The notes under the pieces are model-generated. The model made no database searches. It worked only from the letters and a program-made list of their open reading frames with translations, and was not told the DNA's origin. Shown in pieces: positions 41,279 to 49,114 of a DNA stretch of 53,702 bases. The stretch is from Streptomyces thermodiastaticus (GTDB lineage Bacteria > Actinomycetota > Actinomycetes > Streptomycetales > Streptomycetaceae), in NCBI RefSeq assembly GCF_014656135.1, contig NZ_BNBV01000036.1:1-53702 (forward strand). Reading direction: 5' to 3'. Both the position numbers and the translations under genes were made by a program. Numbering within the stretch: position 1 is the stretch's first letter; each line of letters opens with the position of its first letter.

Positions 41279-42709
41279 TCAGACGGTGCGAGGGGTGCTC
41301 GCGTGGCGTTCCAGGAACGCCGAGACACCACTCGCCCTGCGATGCGGCAGCAGAACCCGCGCGGTGCCCGCGAGCATCGTGTGGATGCGGGACGACTGCA
41401 CCTGGTTCAGCAGATCCAGCACGCGCATGCCGGCCGCGGCCGCTTCGTCGGGACGGCCGTCGCGGGCGAGGTCGTCGGCCAGTTCGGCGGTGTACAGGGC
41501 GGTGTTGCGGGCGAAGTGGGGGTCCTGCAGCTGTGCGGCCCGCCGCGCGTGCCGGGCCGCGCGCGCCCAGTCGCCCAGGGCGGACCAGCACTGGGCCTCC
41601 AGGCCCTCCAGTTCCGCCCGGCCGTAGAAGCTCATCCACTCCGGATCGGCGTCCGCACAGCCCCGCTCGTACAGGGCCTGCGCGCGGGCCAGGGCCTGGG
41701 TGCAGCCGGTGCGGTCGGACAGGCCCGCCCAGCCGCCGGCCTCGCGCAGCGCGATGAGCGACAGCAGCCGGTGCGAGCCCAGGCCGCGCGCGGCCCGCTG
41801 GGCGGCCTGCGCCGCCCGGATCGCCTCGCGGGGCCGTCCGGCGTCCCGGGCGAGGAACGCCATGTTGCAGAACGCGTGCGCCTCCAGCGCCGCGTCGCCG
41901 GACATGCGGGCGGTGGCCAGCGCCTCGGCGTAGTGCGAGCGGGCGTCGTCGAAGCGGCCCGAGTCGTGGGCCAGCCAGCCCACCGAGATGGCCAGTTCGC
42001 CGGCGCCGGAGTGGAGCCGGCGGTCGAGGGACTGCCGGGAGGCCCCGGTGTCCAGCAGCACGTACGCGGCCCGCAGCGGAGCCGCCGCGCGGCGGTAGAG
42101 GCCGTCGGCGCCGTGCCGGTCGTCGAGCACACGGATCTGGCGTACGGCCTCCTCCAGGGCGTTCACCTCGCCGGTACCGGCGCGGCGGACAGGGCGGTCC
42201 GCGGCCCGGGCGTCGACGGCGAACCCCAGCGGGCCCAGCGAGGCGGCGGCAACGGTGGCGCCCCCGCGGGTCATGAATGCGCGACGCAGCACGTCGCTCT
42301 CCTCGTGGTCTTCGGACGGGTGGAACGGGCGGTCGAGCGGCTCGCCGGAAGCGGTCCGCGGTGCGGCCGGGCCGGCGGTGCGCGACGGGAACGTGCCGTT
42401 CCCGGCCGCGCGGGCGGCGCGCCCCCGCACCTCGGAGCGCGGCGCGAACCCCAGGTCGGTGAGGGTGCGGCCGGGGAACATGTGCAAGAACACGCGCTCG
42501 TAGGCGTAGTTGGGACAGCGGATCTCGCCCGCCTCCACCCGGCCGATGTAGCGCGCGTCGCAGCTGACCCGTTCGCCGATCTCCCGGGCGGCACGCCGCA
42601 CCTCCGCGGCGAACTCGGCCGGCGAGCGCTGTCCGCGCAGACGCCGGAAGGCGAGATTCGGCCGCGGTGGCCGGGGGGACTGGGACGAGGTCACCGTCGA
42701 CGACGTCAT
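41279..42709 (-). CDS. NsdA-like HTH/TPR transcriptional regulator
   Basis: 476 residues. An HTH-like N-terminus (residues 20-75; RSPAEFAAEVRRAAREIGER, DARYIGRVEAGEIRCPNYAY) is followed by a Pro-rich linker and a Tat-like stretch (RRAFMTRGGATVAAASLGPL). The rest is a long array of TPR-like helices (ELAISVGWLAHDSGRFDDAR; HAFCNMAFLARDAGRPREAI). This build is that of S. coelicolor NsdA, a negative regulator of sporulation and antibiotic production. The Tat-like stretch is a family feature and does not mean export. It probably acts in developmental control (inference). GAGGG lies eight bases before ATG 42709. Confidence 0.78.
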   Translation of the reverse strand: MTSSTVTSSQSPRPPRPNLAFRRLRGQRSPAEFAAEVRRAAREIGERVSCDARYIGRVEAGEIRCPNYAYERVFLHMFPGRTLTDLGFAPRSEVRGRAARAAGNGTFPSRTAGPAAPRTASGEPLDRPFHPSEDHEESDVLRRAFMTRGGATVAAASLGPLGFAVDARAADRPVRRAGTGEVNALEEAVRQIRVLDDRHGADGLYRRAAAPLRAAYVLLDTGASRQSLDRRLHSGAGELAISVGWLAHDSGRFDDARSHYAEALATARMSGDAALEAHAFCNMAFLARDAGRPREAIRAAQAAQRAARGLGSHRLLSLIALREAGGWAGLSDRTGCTQALARAQALYERGCADADPEWMSFYGRAELEGLEAQCWSALGDWARAARHARRAAQLQDPHFARNTALYTAELADDLARDGRPDEAAAAGMRVLDLLNQVQSSRIHTMLAGTARVLLPHRRASGVSAFLERHASTPRTV

Positions 42710-43000
42710 GGCCGGGCCCTCTCGTGCGAACCGTCGAACCGCGCCGGATGCGGGTCACGTACGGCTTATGTACCTGATGTCCCTAGGGATGCCCCGTCTC
42801 CGGCGAGCTAGAACGTACCCGCTGTACCCGGTCCGCCACGCTGTGTTCGGCTACAAACCGGAAATCTCATCCGTGATCTGCCATGAACTGCCATCCTTCG
42901 TGGCTCACTTCGCCCGTAGCCGTTGACGCCCTGCCGCGTTGTACCCCACGGAGCGGGAGCCCGCGGCTCCCGACCCGCTCGCTCACGAGGAGGGGTATCC

Positions 43001-43408
43001 GTGGTGGACGCCGGAAGGCGGATCGACGGGAACGCCGGAGCAGGGGCGCCGGCGGTGACGGCAGGCGGATGCGACCTGGTGACGGTGCCCGCACGGCAGG
43101 GCCTCGAGGCGGTCGACATCCTGCGCCGGGGCGCGGCCGACGCGGTCGGCCCGGTCCTGCACGACGGCGGCGGCGACACCCTCGGGTTCGTGGTGCCGCC
43201 GGGCACCGCCGCGGCCTGGGACCTGCCCGGCAGCACCTGTACCAGGACCGAGGGCCACGGCCTGCGGGCGGCGCCCGAACCGCCGGTGGAGGGCTCGGCC
43301 TGGCTGGTGTCGCCCGAGGAGGCCGACCCGGCCACGGATCCCGTCGTGCTGCGGCGTGCCCTGGGGGAGGCCGCCCGGCTGATCGAGGCGGCGGACAACT
43401 GCAGGTGA
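43001..43408 (+). CDS. Small hypothetical protein, prim-pol-like pattern
   Basis: 135 residues from GTG 43001, with GAGGAGGGG five bases upstream. The string GGGDTLGFVVPPGTAAAWDL, then PGSTCTRTEG resembles small Streptomyces proteins of the prim-pol-like group, of which the gene at 33775 is another member. A conserved region covers residues 25-110. No catalytic motif is seen and the function is unknown. It stands upstream of the spermidine-synthase-like gene, separated by 131 bases. Confidence 0.68.
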   Translation: MVDAGRRIDGNAGAGAPAVTAGGCDLVTVPARQGLEAVDILRRGAADAVGPVLHDGGGDTLGFVVPPGTAAAWDLPGSTCTRTEGHGLRAAPEPPVEGSAWLVSPEEADPATDPVVLRRALGEAARLIEAADNCR

Positions 43409-43539
43409 CCCGGCGCAGCCGCCGTGCCGGACACCGCCCGGCGCCATGCCGTGCACGAGGGCCGGCGCCGGTGCGGACGAGTGGCGTGGCCGAGCCCCGC
43501 GGCTACGGGGCCACGGGCGCCCCTTGCGACAATGGCGCC

Positions 43540-44415
43540 ATGGGAAAGTCCAGGTCCAGGGGCGCGCGCCGGCACCGGGCGGCCGTCGAAGCCGTCACGG
43601 AACAGGTCGACGGCGGACTCGCCGAACTGCTGCCCGACCGCGAGCGGCCACGGGGCTGGACCCTGCTCATCGACGGTGCCCCGCAGTCGTACGTCGACCT
43701 CGACGACCCCGCGTATCTCTCCTTCGAGTACCAGCGGCGGCTCGGGCACGTCATCGACCTCGCCGCTCCTCCCGGCGCGCCGGTCCACGCCGTGCACCTC
43801 GGCGGCGGTGCGTTCACCCTCGCCCGCTATGTCGCCGCGACCCGGCCCCGCTCCACCCAGCAGGTCGTCGAGCGGGACGCCGCCCTGGTGCGGCTGGTCC
43901 GCAGCCACCTGCCGCTGGATGCCCGGGCCCGGATCCGGGTGCGGTCGCTGGACGCCCGGGAAGGGCTCGCCAAGATCCCGGACGGCTGGGCCGACCTGAT
44001 CGTCACCGACGTCTTCGACGGTGCCCGGACCCCCGCCCATCTCACCACCACCGAGTTCCTGGACGAGGCCCGCCGGGCCCTGAAGCCGTCCGGTGTCTTC
44101 GCGGCCAACCTCACCGACGGTCCGCCGCTCACCCATCTGCGCGGCCAGATCGCCACCGCGGCCGCCCGGTTCGGGGAACTCGCCCTGATCGCCGACGCCG
44201 CCGTGCTGCGCGGCAGACGCTTCGGCAACGCCGTGCTCGTCGCCTCCGACGCCCCGCTGCCGCTCGACGGACTCGGCCGCCGGCTCGCCGCCGACCCGCA
44301 GCCCGCCCGGCTCGAACACGGCCGTACCCTCACCGACTTCACCGGAGGGGCCGCCCCGGTCACCGACGCCGTGGCCGTCGCCTCACCGGCACCGCCGCCC
44401 TCCGTGTTCCGCTGA
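43540..44415 (+). CDS. Spermidine-synthase-like methyltransferase-fold protein
   Basis: 291 residues. The Rossmann core reads VHAVHLGGGAFTLARYVA (glycine loop), QVVERDAALVRLVRSHL (acidic end of strand 2) and ADLIVTDVFDGARTPAHLTT, with the conserved Asp. This is the pattern of spermidine synthases and of a branch lacking proof of polyamine transfer. The substrate-binding N-terminal beta-strand region is short (WTLLIDGAPQSYVDLDDP). It may be a real aminopropyltransferase or another SAM-dependent enzyme. No good ribosome site precedes ATG 43540, so a leaderless or other start is possible. It converges with the next gene with 9 bases between stops. Confidence 0.78.
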   Translation: MGKSRSRGARRHRAAVEAVTEQVDGGLAELLPDRERPRGWTLLIDGAPQSYVDLDDPAYLSFEYQRRLGHVIDLAAPPGAPVHAVHLGGGAFTLARYVAATRPRSTQQVVERDAALVRLVRSHLPLDARARIRVRSLDAREGLAKIPDGWADLIVTDVFDGARTPAHLTTTEFLDEARRALKPSGVFAANLTDGPPLTHLRGQIATAAARFGELALIADAAVLRGRRFGNAVLVASDAPLPLDGLGRRLAADPQPARLEHGRTLTDFTGGAAPVTDAVAVASPAPPPSVFR

Positions 44416-44424
44416 CCCGGCGGC

Positions 44425-44955
44425 TCAGTACGTGCCCACCTGAACCCGCGGCGGCCCGTCGTGCCAGGTGCAGAAGACCGAGACCCGGTCCGCGCCCGAG
44501 CCGAACTCCACCCGGATCCAGGACGGTGTCTTCCACACCTGCATCGACCAGCCGGGATGCGGAGCCGCCGACACCAGGGACGCGGAGGACGCACCCAGGT
44601 CGAACACCACCCGGCCGCCGGCGGTGTCGTAGCTGCGGATGCGGCCGGAGGGCGTGGCCGACGGACGGGCCGGGCTCGTGGCGGGCCCAGGAGCGGCCGG
44701 GGCGGAACGCCCCGGCGACGCGCCGGGCGTGTGCGCCGGGGAGTGCGTGGGACGGGACGACGGGGCCGGCCGGAAGGTGGAGGAGGCGAGCGACCGCGAG
44801 GCACGCGCGCTCGGCTCGGTCACGGTGACGGGCAGGGCACGCGGCGGATCGTAGGCGGTGCCCGCCAGCACCGCGTGCACGCCCCACCACGACAGCGTGG
44901 TCGCCGCACCCGTGGCGAGCGACCAGGCCGCAACGTGTAGGAGTCCTCTGCGCAT
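44425..44955 (-). CDS. Membrane-anchored secreted hypothetical protein
   Basis: 176 residues from ATG 44955 (ATG 44964 also possible). An N-terminal uncleaved helix (VAAWSLATGAATTLSWWGVH) is followed by a Ser/Pro/Ala-rich spacer of about 65 residues, then a small beta-domain (RIRSYDTAGGRVVFDLGASS and WKTPSWIRVEFGSGADRVSV). The final domain recurs in Streptomyces proteins encoded opposite two-component systems. It is divergent from the response regulator gene and may be controlled by it (inference). Confidence 0.72.
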   Translation of the reverse strand: MRRGLLHVAAWSLATGAATTLSWWGVHAVLAGTAYDPPRALPVTVTEPSARASRSLASSTFRPAPSSRPTHSPAHTPGASPGRSAPAAPGPATSPARPSATPSGRIRSYDTAGGRVVFDLGASSASLVSAAPHPGWSMQVWKTPSWIRVEFGSGADRVSVFCTWHDGPPRVQVGTY

Positions 44956-45120
44956 CGCGGCCATACTGTCCCACCCGTCGCCTCCGTCGCGCCCGGCGGG
45001 GGCCGAGGACCGGGCCGCGCACGGCAGTTGTCCACAGGCGGGGACGGACAAGGCGGCTCTGCCCGGGAGTTGTCCACAGGCCCGCACCCGGTGCGGCCCG
45101 CATGACGTACGGTGCGGCGC

Positions 45121-45822
45121 ATGGCAAGTGTGCTCGTGGTGGAGGACGACCAGTTCGTACGCTCCGCGCTCATCCGGCATCTCACCGACGCCGCACACAC
45201 CGTGCGCAGTGCCGGCACGGCGCTCCAGGCGCTGCGCGAGGTCGCCCACCACCGGTTCGACGTGGTCGTCCTGGACCTCGGACTGCCCGATCTGGACGGC
45301 TCCGAGGCCCTGAAGATGCTGCGCGGCATCACCGACGTCCCCGTCGTCGTCGCCACCGCCCGGGACGACGAGGCGGAGATCATCCGCCTGCTCAACGCGG
45401 GCGCGGACGACTACCTCACCAAGCCGTTCTCCGTCGAGCACCTGTCCGCCAGGATCGCGGCCGTGCTCCGCCGGGCCCGCCCCGGCGGTGCGCAGCCCGC
45501 GCCGTCCTCCGTCCTGCGCGTCGGCGGCCTGACCGTCGACCCGCTGCGCCGCCGGGCCGAACTCGACGGTGTCCGACTCGACCTGACCCGCCGGGAGTTC
45601 GACCTGCTCGCCTTCCTGGCCGCGCGGCCCGGCGTCGTCGTGCCCCGGCGCGAGCTGCTGGCCGAGGTGTGGCGGCAGTCCTACGGCGACGACCAGACCA
45701 TCGACGTGCACCTGTCCTGGCTGCGGCGGAAACTGGGCGAGACGGCCGCCCGCCCCCGCTATCTGCACACCCTGCGCGGGGTCGGGGTGAAACTGGAACC
45801 GCCCGCGGAGCCGGCGCCATGA
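45121..45822 (+). CDS. OmpR/PhoB-family response regulator
   Basis: 233 residues from ATG 45121. The receiver domain has acidic Asp8-9 (VVEDDQF), phosphoacceptor Asp52 (VVVLDLGLPDLDG) and Lys in YLTKPFS. It is followed by a winged-helix domain with LDLTRREFDLLAFLAARPG, VWRQSYGDDQTIDVHLSWLR and RYLHTLRGVGVKL. It is an activator or repressor controlled by the adjacent kinase, whose gene overlaps its stop by 4 bases. The inverted repeat at 47287 downstream of the kinase gene is a possible target site. Confidence 0.9.
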   Translation: MASVLVVEDDQFVRSALIRHLTDAAHTVRSAGTALQALREVAHHRFDVVVLDLGLPDLDGSEALKMLRGITDVPVVVATARDDEAEIIRLLNAGADDYLTKPFSVEHLSARIAAVLRRARPGGAQPAPSSVLRVGGLTVDPLRRRAELDGVRLDLTRREFDLLAFLAARPGVVVPRRELLAEVWRQSYGDDQTIDVHLSWLRRKLGETAARPRYLHTLRGVGVKLEPPAEPAP

Positions 45823-47195
45823 GATGGGCCCTGGTCAAGGTGTGCCTGGCGGTCACCACGATGGTCGTGGTCGCCTTCGCCGTGCCGCTCGGCCTGGTCG
45901 TCAAGGAGATGGCCCGCGACCGCGCCTTCGCCGGCGCCGAACGGCAGGCCGCGGCCGTCGCGCCCGCGCTGTCCATCACCACCGACCGGGACCAGCTGGA
46001 ACGCGTCGTCGCCTCGGCCGGTTCCGGTACCCGGATCGCCGTGCACCTGCCGGAGGCCGACGGCCGTCCCGCGTCCGGCATCGGCCGGATGCGGGCCGCC
46101 GCCGTGGACATCGCGGCCGTACGCCGCGTGGGCCGTGCCTCCACCACCGAGGTCCCCGGCGGCTACGCGTTCCTGCAGCCGGTCGCGCTCGGCTCCGGCG
46201 CCATCGCGGTCGTCGAGGTCTACATCCCCGAGGACGAGGTCACGAGCGGCGTCGGCACGGCCTGGGCGGTGCTCGCCGGGGTCGGCGCCGCCCTCGTCGT
46301 CGGCTCGGTGGCCGTCGCCGACCGGCTCGGCGTGCGGATGGTGCGGCCCGCCCGGCGGCTCGCTGAGGGCGCGCAGGAACTGGGGGAGGGAAAGCTGGGC
46401 GTGCGGGTGGCCGAGGAAGGACCGCCCGAACTGCGCCGGGCCGCGGTCGCGTTCAACTCCATGGCCGACCAGGTCGTGCAACTCCTCGCCAACGAACGGG
46501 AACTGGCGGCCGACCTGTCGCACCGGCTGCGCACCCCGCTGACCGTGCTGCGGCTCAACGCCGCCTGTCTCGGCGACGGGGCCGCCGCCGAGCAGACCCG
46601 GGCCGCGGTCGCCCAGCTGGAACGCGAGGTCGACACCATCATCCGCACCGCCCGCGAGGCCGGACCGCGGACCGCGGCCGCCGAGGTGCCGCGGGCGGGC
46701 TGCGACGCGGCCGAGGTCGTGCGGGAGCGGATGACCTTCTGGTCCGCGCTCGCCGAGGACGAGGGCCGCACCTGGCGGGTGGCCGGCGTCGACCGGCCGG
46801 CGCGCATCCCCGTGCCCCGCGCCGACCTCGGCGCCGCCCTGGACGCCCTGCTCGGCAACGTCTTCCGGCACACCCCTGAGGGCACGGCGTTCGCGGTCGA
46901 CGTGCACCACGGCGAGGACGCGGTGATCGTGCTCGTCTCCGACGCCGGCCCCGGCATACCCGACCCCGAGGCCGCGATGGCCCGCGGCCGCGGCTCGGGC
47001 ACCGACGGCTCCACCGGGCTCGGCCTGGACATCGTGCGGCGCCTGGCCGAGTCCACCGGCGGCGACCTGGCGATCGGCCGGTCCGTGCTCGGCGGCACCG
47101 AGATACGCGTCCGGATCCAGCGGGAGGGCCGCCGCCCGGCCCGCCGCGGCGAGCGGAGCACCGTACGACGGCGCAGACGCGTGGCCGCGCGGTGA
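45819..47195 (+). CDS. Two-component sensor histidine kinase
   Basis: 458 residues. Two membrane helices (8-30 and about 148-168) enclose a roughly 115-residue extracellular sensor. A HAMP domain follows (RMVRPARRLAEGAQELGEGK), then the H-box LAADLSHRLRTPLTVL with His near 235. The ATPase part has N-box LLGNVFRHTPEG, G1 DAGPGIP and G2 STGLGLDIVRR. The ATG overlaps the regulator stop as ATGA. The signal is unknown. Confidence 0.9.
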   Translation: MRWALVKVCLAVTTMVVVAFAVPLGLVVKEMARDRAFAGAERQAAAVAPALSITTDRDQLERVVASAGSGTRIAVHLPEADGRPASGIGRMRAAAVDIAAVRRVGRASTTEVPGGYAFLQPVALGSGAIAVVEVYIPEDEVTSGVGTAWAVLAGVGAALVVGSVAVADRLGVRMVRPARRLAEGAQELGEGKLGVRVAEEGPPELRRAAVAFNSMADQVVQLLANERELAADLSHRLRTPLTVLRLNAACLGDGAAAEQTRAAVAQLEREVDTIIRTAREAGPRTAAAEVPRAGCDAAEVVRERMTFWSALAEDEGRTWRVAGVDRPARIPVPRADLGAALDALLGNVFRHTPEGTAFAVDVHHGEDAVIVLVSDAGPGIPDPEAAMARGRGSGTDGSTGLGLDIVRRLAESTGGDLAIGRSVLGGTEIRVRIQREGRRPARRGERSTVRRRRRVAAR

Positions 47196-47286
47196 GCACC
47201 GGCGACGGCACCCCGGGCGCACGCTCCCGGCCGAGGCGCGTACCCGCCTGTGCGCGGCCCCGGTCCGCGAGCGCTGTCGCGCCGCT

Positions 47287-47331
47287 GTTCTTAACCGCTC
47301 CCGATCCCTTCCTTAAGCGCGCCCTAAGAAC
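47287..47331. promoter_or_regulatory. TTAAG-type inverted repeat in front of the chitinase gene
   Basis: GTTCTTA (47287-47293) and its complement TAAGAAC (47325-47331) are 31 bases apart and enclose a palindromic CTTAAG (47312-47317). Three A/T-rich TTAA or TAAG cores in a very GC-rich gap suggest a response-regulator site or a promoter. The whole gap 47196-47519 has no gene; the rest of it is the 15-bp repeat array. Confidence 0.45.
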
Positions 47332-47389
47332 CGTGCGCCGGGCCCCGGAACAGGCGGTTTGCCCGGTTCCGCATCGCTAGCGTGCTGCC

Positions 47390-47479
47390 GCGTTCCCCCC
47401 ACGGGCGTTCCCCCCACGGGCGTTCCCCCCACGGGCGTTCCCCCCACGGGCGTTCCCCCCACGGGCGTTCCCCCCACGG
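47390..47479. repeat. Six tandem copies of a 15-bp repeat
   Basis: The unit GCGTTCCCCCCACGG is repeated six times without change between 47390 and 47479, ending 40 bases before the chitinase start. In the chitinase reading frame it would encode SPHGR repeats from a possible upstream GTG at 47382. It is not a CRISPR array because there are no spacers. Confidence 0.9.
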
Positions 47480-47519
47480 GAAGTCCCGCACCCCCGTAGT
47501 GCACAGCGAAGGCAGACAC

Positions 47520-48950
47520 ATGAGCACCCATCGACGCAGGATCAGTGGCAGGCACAAGGCGATAGGCGGCCTCGTGGCCGCGGCCCTCGCCGGCGGCGGC
47601 GCGCTCGCCCTCACCGCCACCGCACAGGCGGCCGGTGTCGGTGCCGCGTACACCAGGACCAGCACCTGGTCCACCGGCTACACCGCGCAGTACGTCGTCA
47701 CCAACGACGGCGGCGACGCCACGAAGGACTGGACGCTGGAGTTCGACCTGCCGGAGGGCGCCAGGCTCTCCTCCTTGTGGAACGGACAGTTCGAGGTCAG
47801 CGGGCAGCACGTCACCGTCACACCCGCCCGCTGGGACACCGAGGGGCTCGCCCCCGGCGCCTCGGTGACCGTCGGCTTCGTCGTGCAGGGCACCGGCGAC
47901 CCCGCCGGCTGCCGCATCGACGGCGCGCAGTGCTCCGCCGGCACCGGCGCCACCCCCGAACCCAGCGGCCGCCCGACCGTCGCGCCCACCCCGACGCAGA
48001 CCCCCACCGCGTCCGCCACGCCCACCTCCCCCCAGCCCCCGGGCACCGGCACCACCGCCGCCACCGGTTTCTCGCCCTACGTCGACACCTCCCTCTACCC
48101 GGCCTTCGACCTGGTGGCGAGCGCCGACGCGACCGGGGTGAAGAACTACAACCTCGCCTTCGTCACCGACGGCGGCGGCTGCACCCCGAAGTGGGGCGGT
48201 GTCACCGACCTCGCCGACAACGCCGTGGCCGCACAGATCGGCGAGCTGCGCGCCAAGGGCGGCGACGTCCGGGTCTCCTTCGGCGGTGCCACGGGCACGG
48301 AGCTGGCCACCACCTGCTCGTCCGCCGACGAACTGGCCGCGGCCTACGGCAAAGCCATCGACAGGTTCCAGCTCACCAAGGTCGACTTCGACATCGAGGG
48401 CGGCGCACTGCCGGACACGGCCGCCAACACCCGCCGCGCCCAGGCCATCGCCGAGCTCCAGCGGCAGCACCCGGACCTGGACGTCTCCTTCACCCTGCCG
48501 GTCATGCCCGAGGGACTGACCCAGGACGGGGTGAACCTGCTGTCCGACGCCGCGTCCCACGGCGTGAGGATCTCCGCCGTCAACGTCATGGCGATGGACT
48601 ACGGTGCCTCCTACAGCGGGGACATGGGCACCTACGCGGAGCAGGCCGCCACCGCCGCCCAGGCCCAGATCAAGGGCGTCCTCGGCCTGTCCGACAGCGA
48701 CGCCTGGAAGACGGTCGCCGTCACCCCGATGATCGGCGTCAACGACGTCTCCTCCGAGGTCTTCACGGTCGACGACGCCGCCCAGCTGGTGTCCTTCGCG
48801 AAGTCCAAGGGCCTGGGCTGGCTGTCGATGTGGTCGGCCACCCGGGACAAGCAGTGCCCGGGCGGCGCCAAGAACACCGCCGACCCGACGTGCAGCTCCA
48901 TCACCCAGGACCCGTACGCGTTCAGCACGGCGTTCGCCGCCTACGACTGA
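47520..48950 (+). CDS. Secreted CBM2-GH18 chitinase
   Basis: 476 residues from ATG 47520, with GAAGG seven bases upstream. A signal peptide (about 1-38) ends in TATAQA. It is followed by a CBM2 carbohydrate-binding domain (about 39-140; TGYTAQYVVTNDGGDATKDW), a Pro/Thr linker (150-180), and a GH18 barrel with the catalytic string KVDFDIEGG, where the DxDxE acids are kept. The YxxxD-like MDYGASY and the terminal Trp (LSMWSATRD) complete the site. It hydrolyses chitin outside the cell. No DasR-type palindrome is visible upstream, unlike the LPMO gene. An in-frame GTG at 47382 would add the SPHGR repeats; I regard these as untranslated leader. Confidence 0.88.
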   Translation: MSTHRRRISGRHKAIGGLVAAALAGGGALALTATAQAAGVGAAYTRTSTWSTGYTAQYVVTNDGGDATKDWTLEFDLPEGARLSSLWNGQFEVSGQHVTVTPARWDTEGLAPGASVTVGFVVQGTGDPAGCRIDGAQCSAGTGATPEPSGRPTVAPTPTQTPTASATPTSPQPPGTGTTAATGFSPYVDTSLYPAFDLVASADATGVKNYNLAFVTDGGGCTPKWGGVTDLADNAVAAQIGELRAKGGDVRVSFGGATGTELATTCSSADELAAAYGKAIDRFQLTKVDFDIEGGALPDTAANTRRAQAIAELQRQHPDLDVSFTLPVMPEGLTQDGVNLLSDAASHGVRISAVNVMAMDYGASYSGDMGTYAEQAATAAQAQIKGVLGLSDSDAWKTVAVTPMIGVNDVSSEVFTVDDAAQLVSFAKSKGLGWLSMWSATRDKQCPGGAKNTADPTCSSITQDPYAFSTAFAAYD

Positions 48951-48968
48951 CGCGTCCCGAGGCCCCGT

Positions 48969-49010
48969 GGGGCGCGGCACTCCCCGGTACGACCCCGCGT
49001 GCCGCGCCCC
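48969..49010. terminator. Hairpin between chitinase and beta-glucosidase genes
   Basis: Perfect 12-bp arms GGGGCGCGGCAC (48969-48980) and GTGCCGCGCCCC (48999-49010) lie just past the chitinase stop, probably its terminator. Confidence 0.65.
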
Positions 49011-49038
49011 GCACATCCCCCGCCGAGAGGCTTGGCGT

Positions 49039-49099
49039 CCCGTACGGCCGGTCGGGCCCCCCGCCCACCCCGGTCAGGCCTCCCGCCCGGCCGTACGGG
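49039..49099. terminator. Second hairpin, 3' of the beta-glucosidase gene
   Basis: CCCGTACGGCCGG (49039-49051) and CCGGCCGTACGGG (49087-49099) are perfect 13-bp arms around a 35-base loop, beyond the minus-strand stop at 49115. Confidence 0.55.
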
Positions 49100-49114
49100 C
49101 GCGACGTGCGGCGC

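Noticed and set aside
47390..47479. CRISPR-like array
   Set aside because: The units abut directly with no spacers, and no cas genes are present; the Cas4-like nuclease at 38295 belongs to a helicase operon.
47382..47519. Upstream GTG start for the chitinase with SPHGR repeats
   Set aside because: The signal peptide begins at ATG 47520, which has a good ribosome site; 46 extra residues ahead of a signal peptide would block export.
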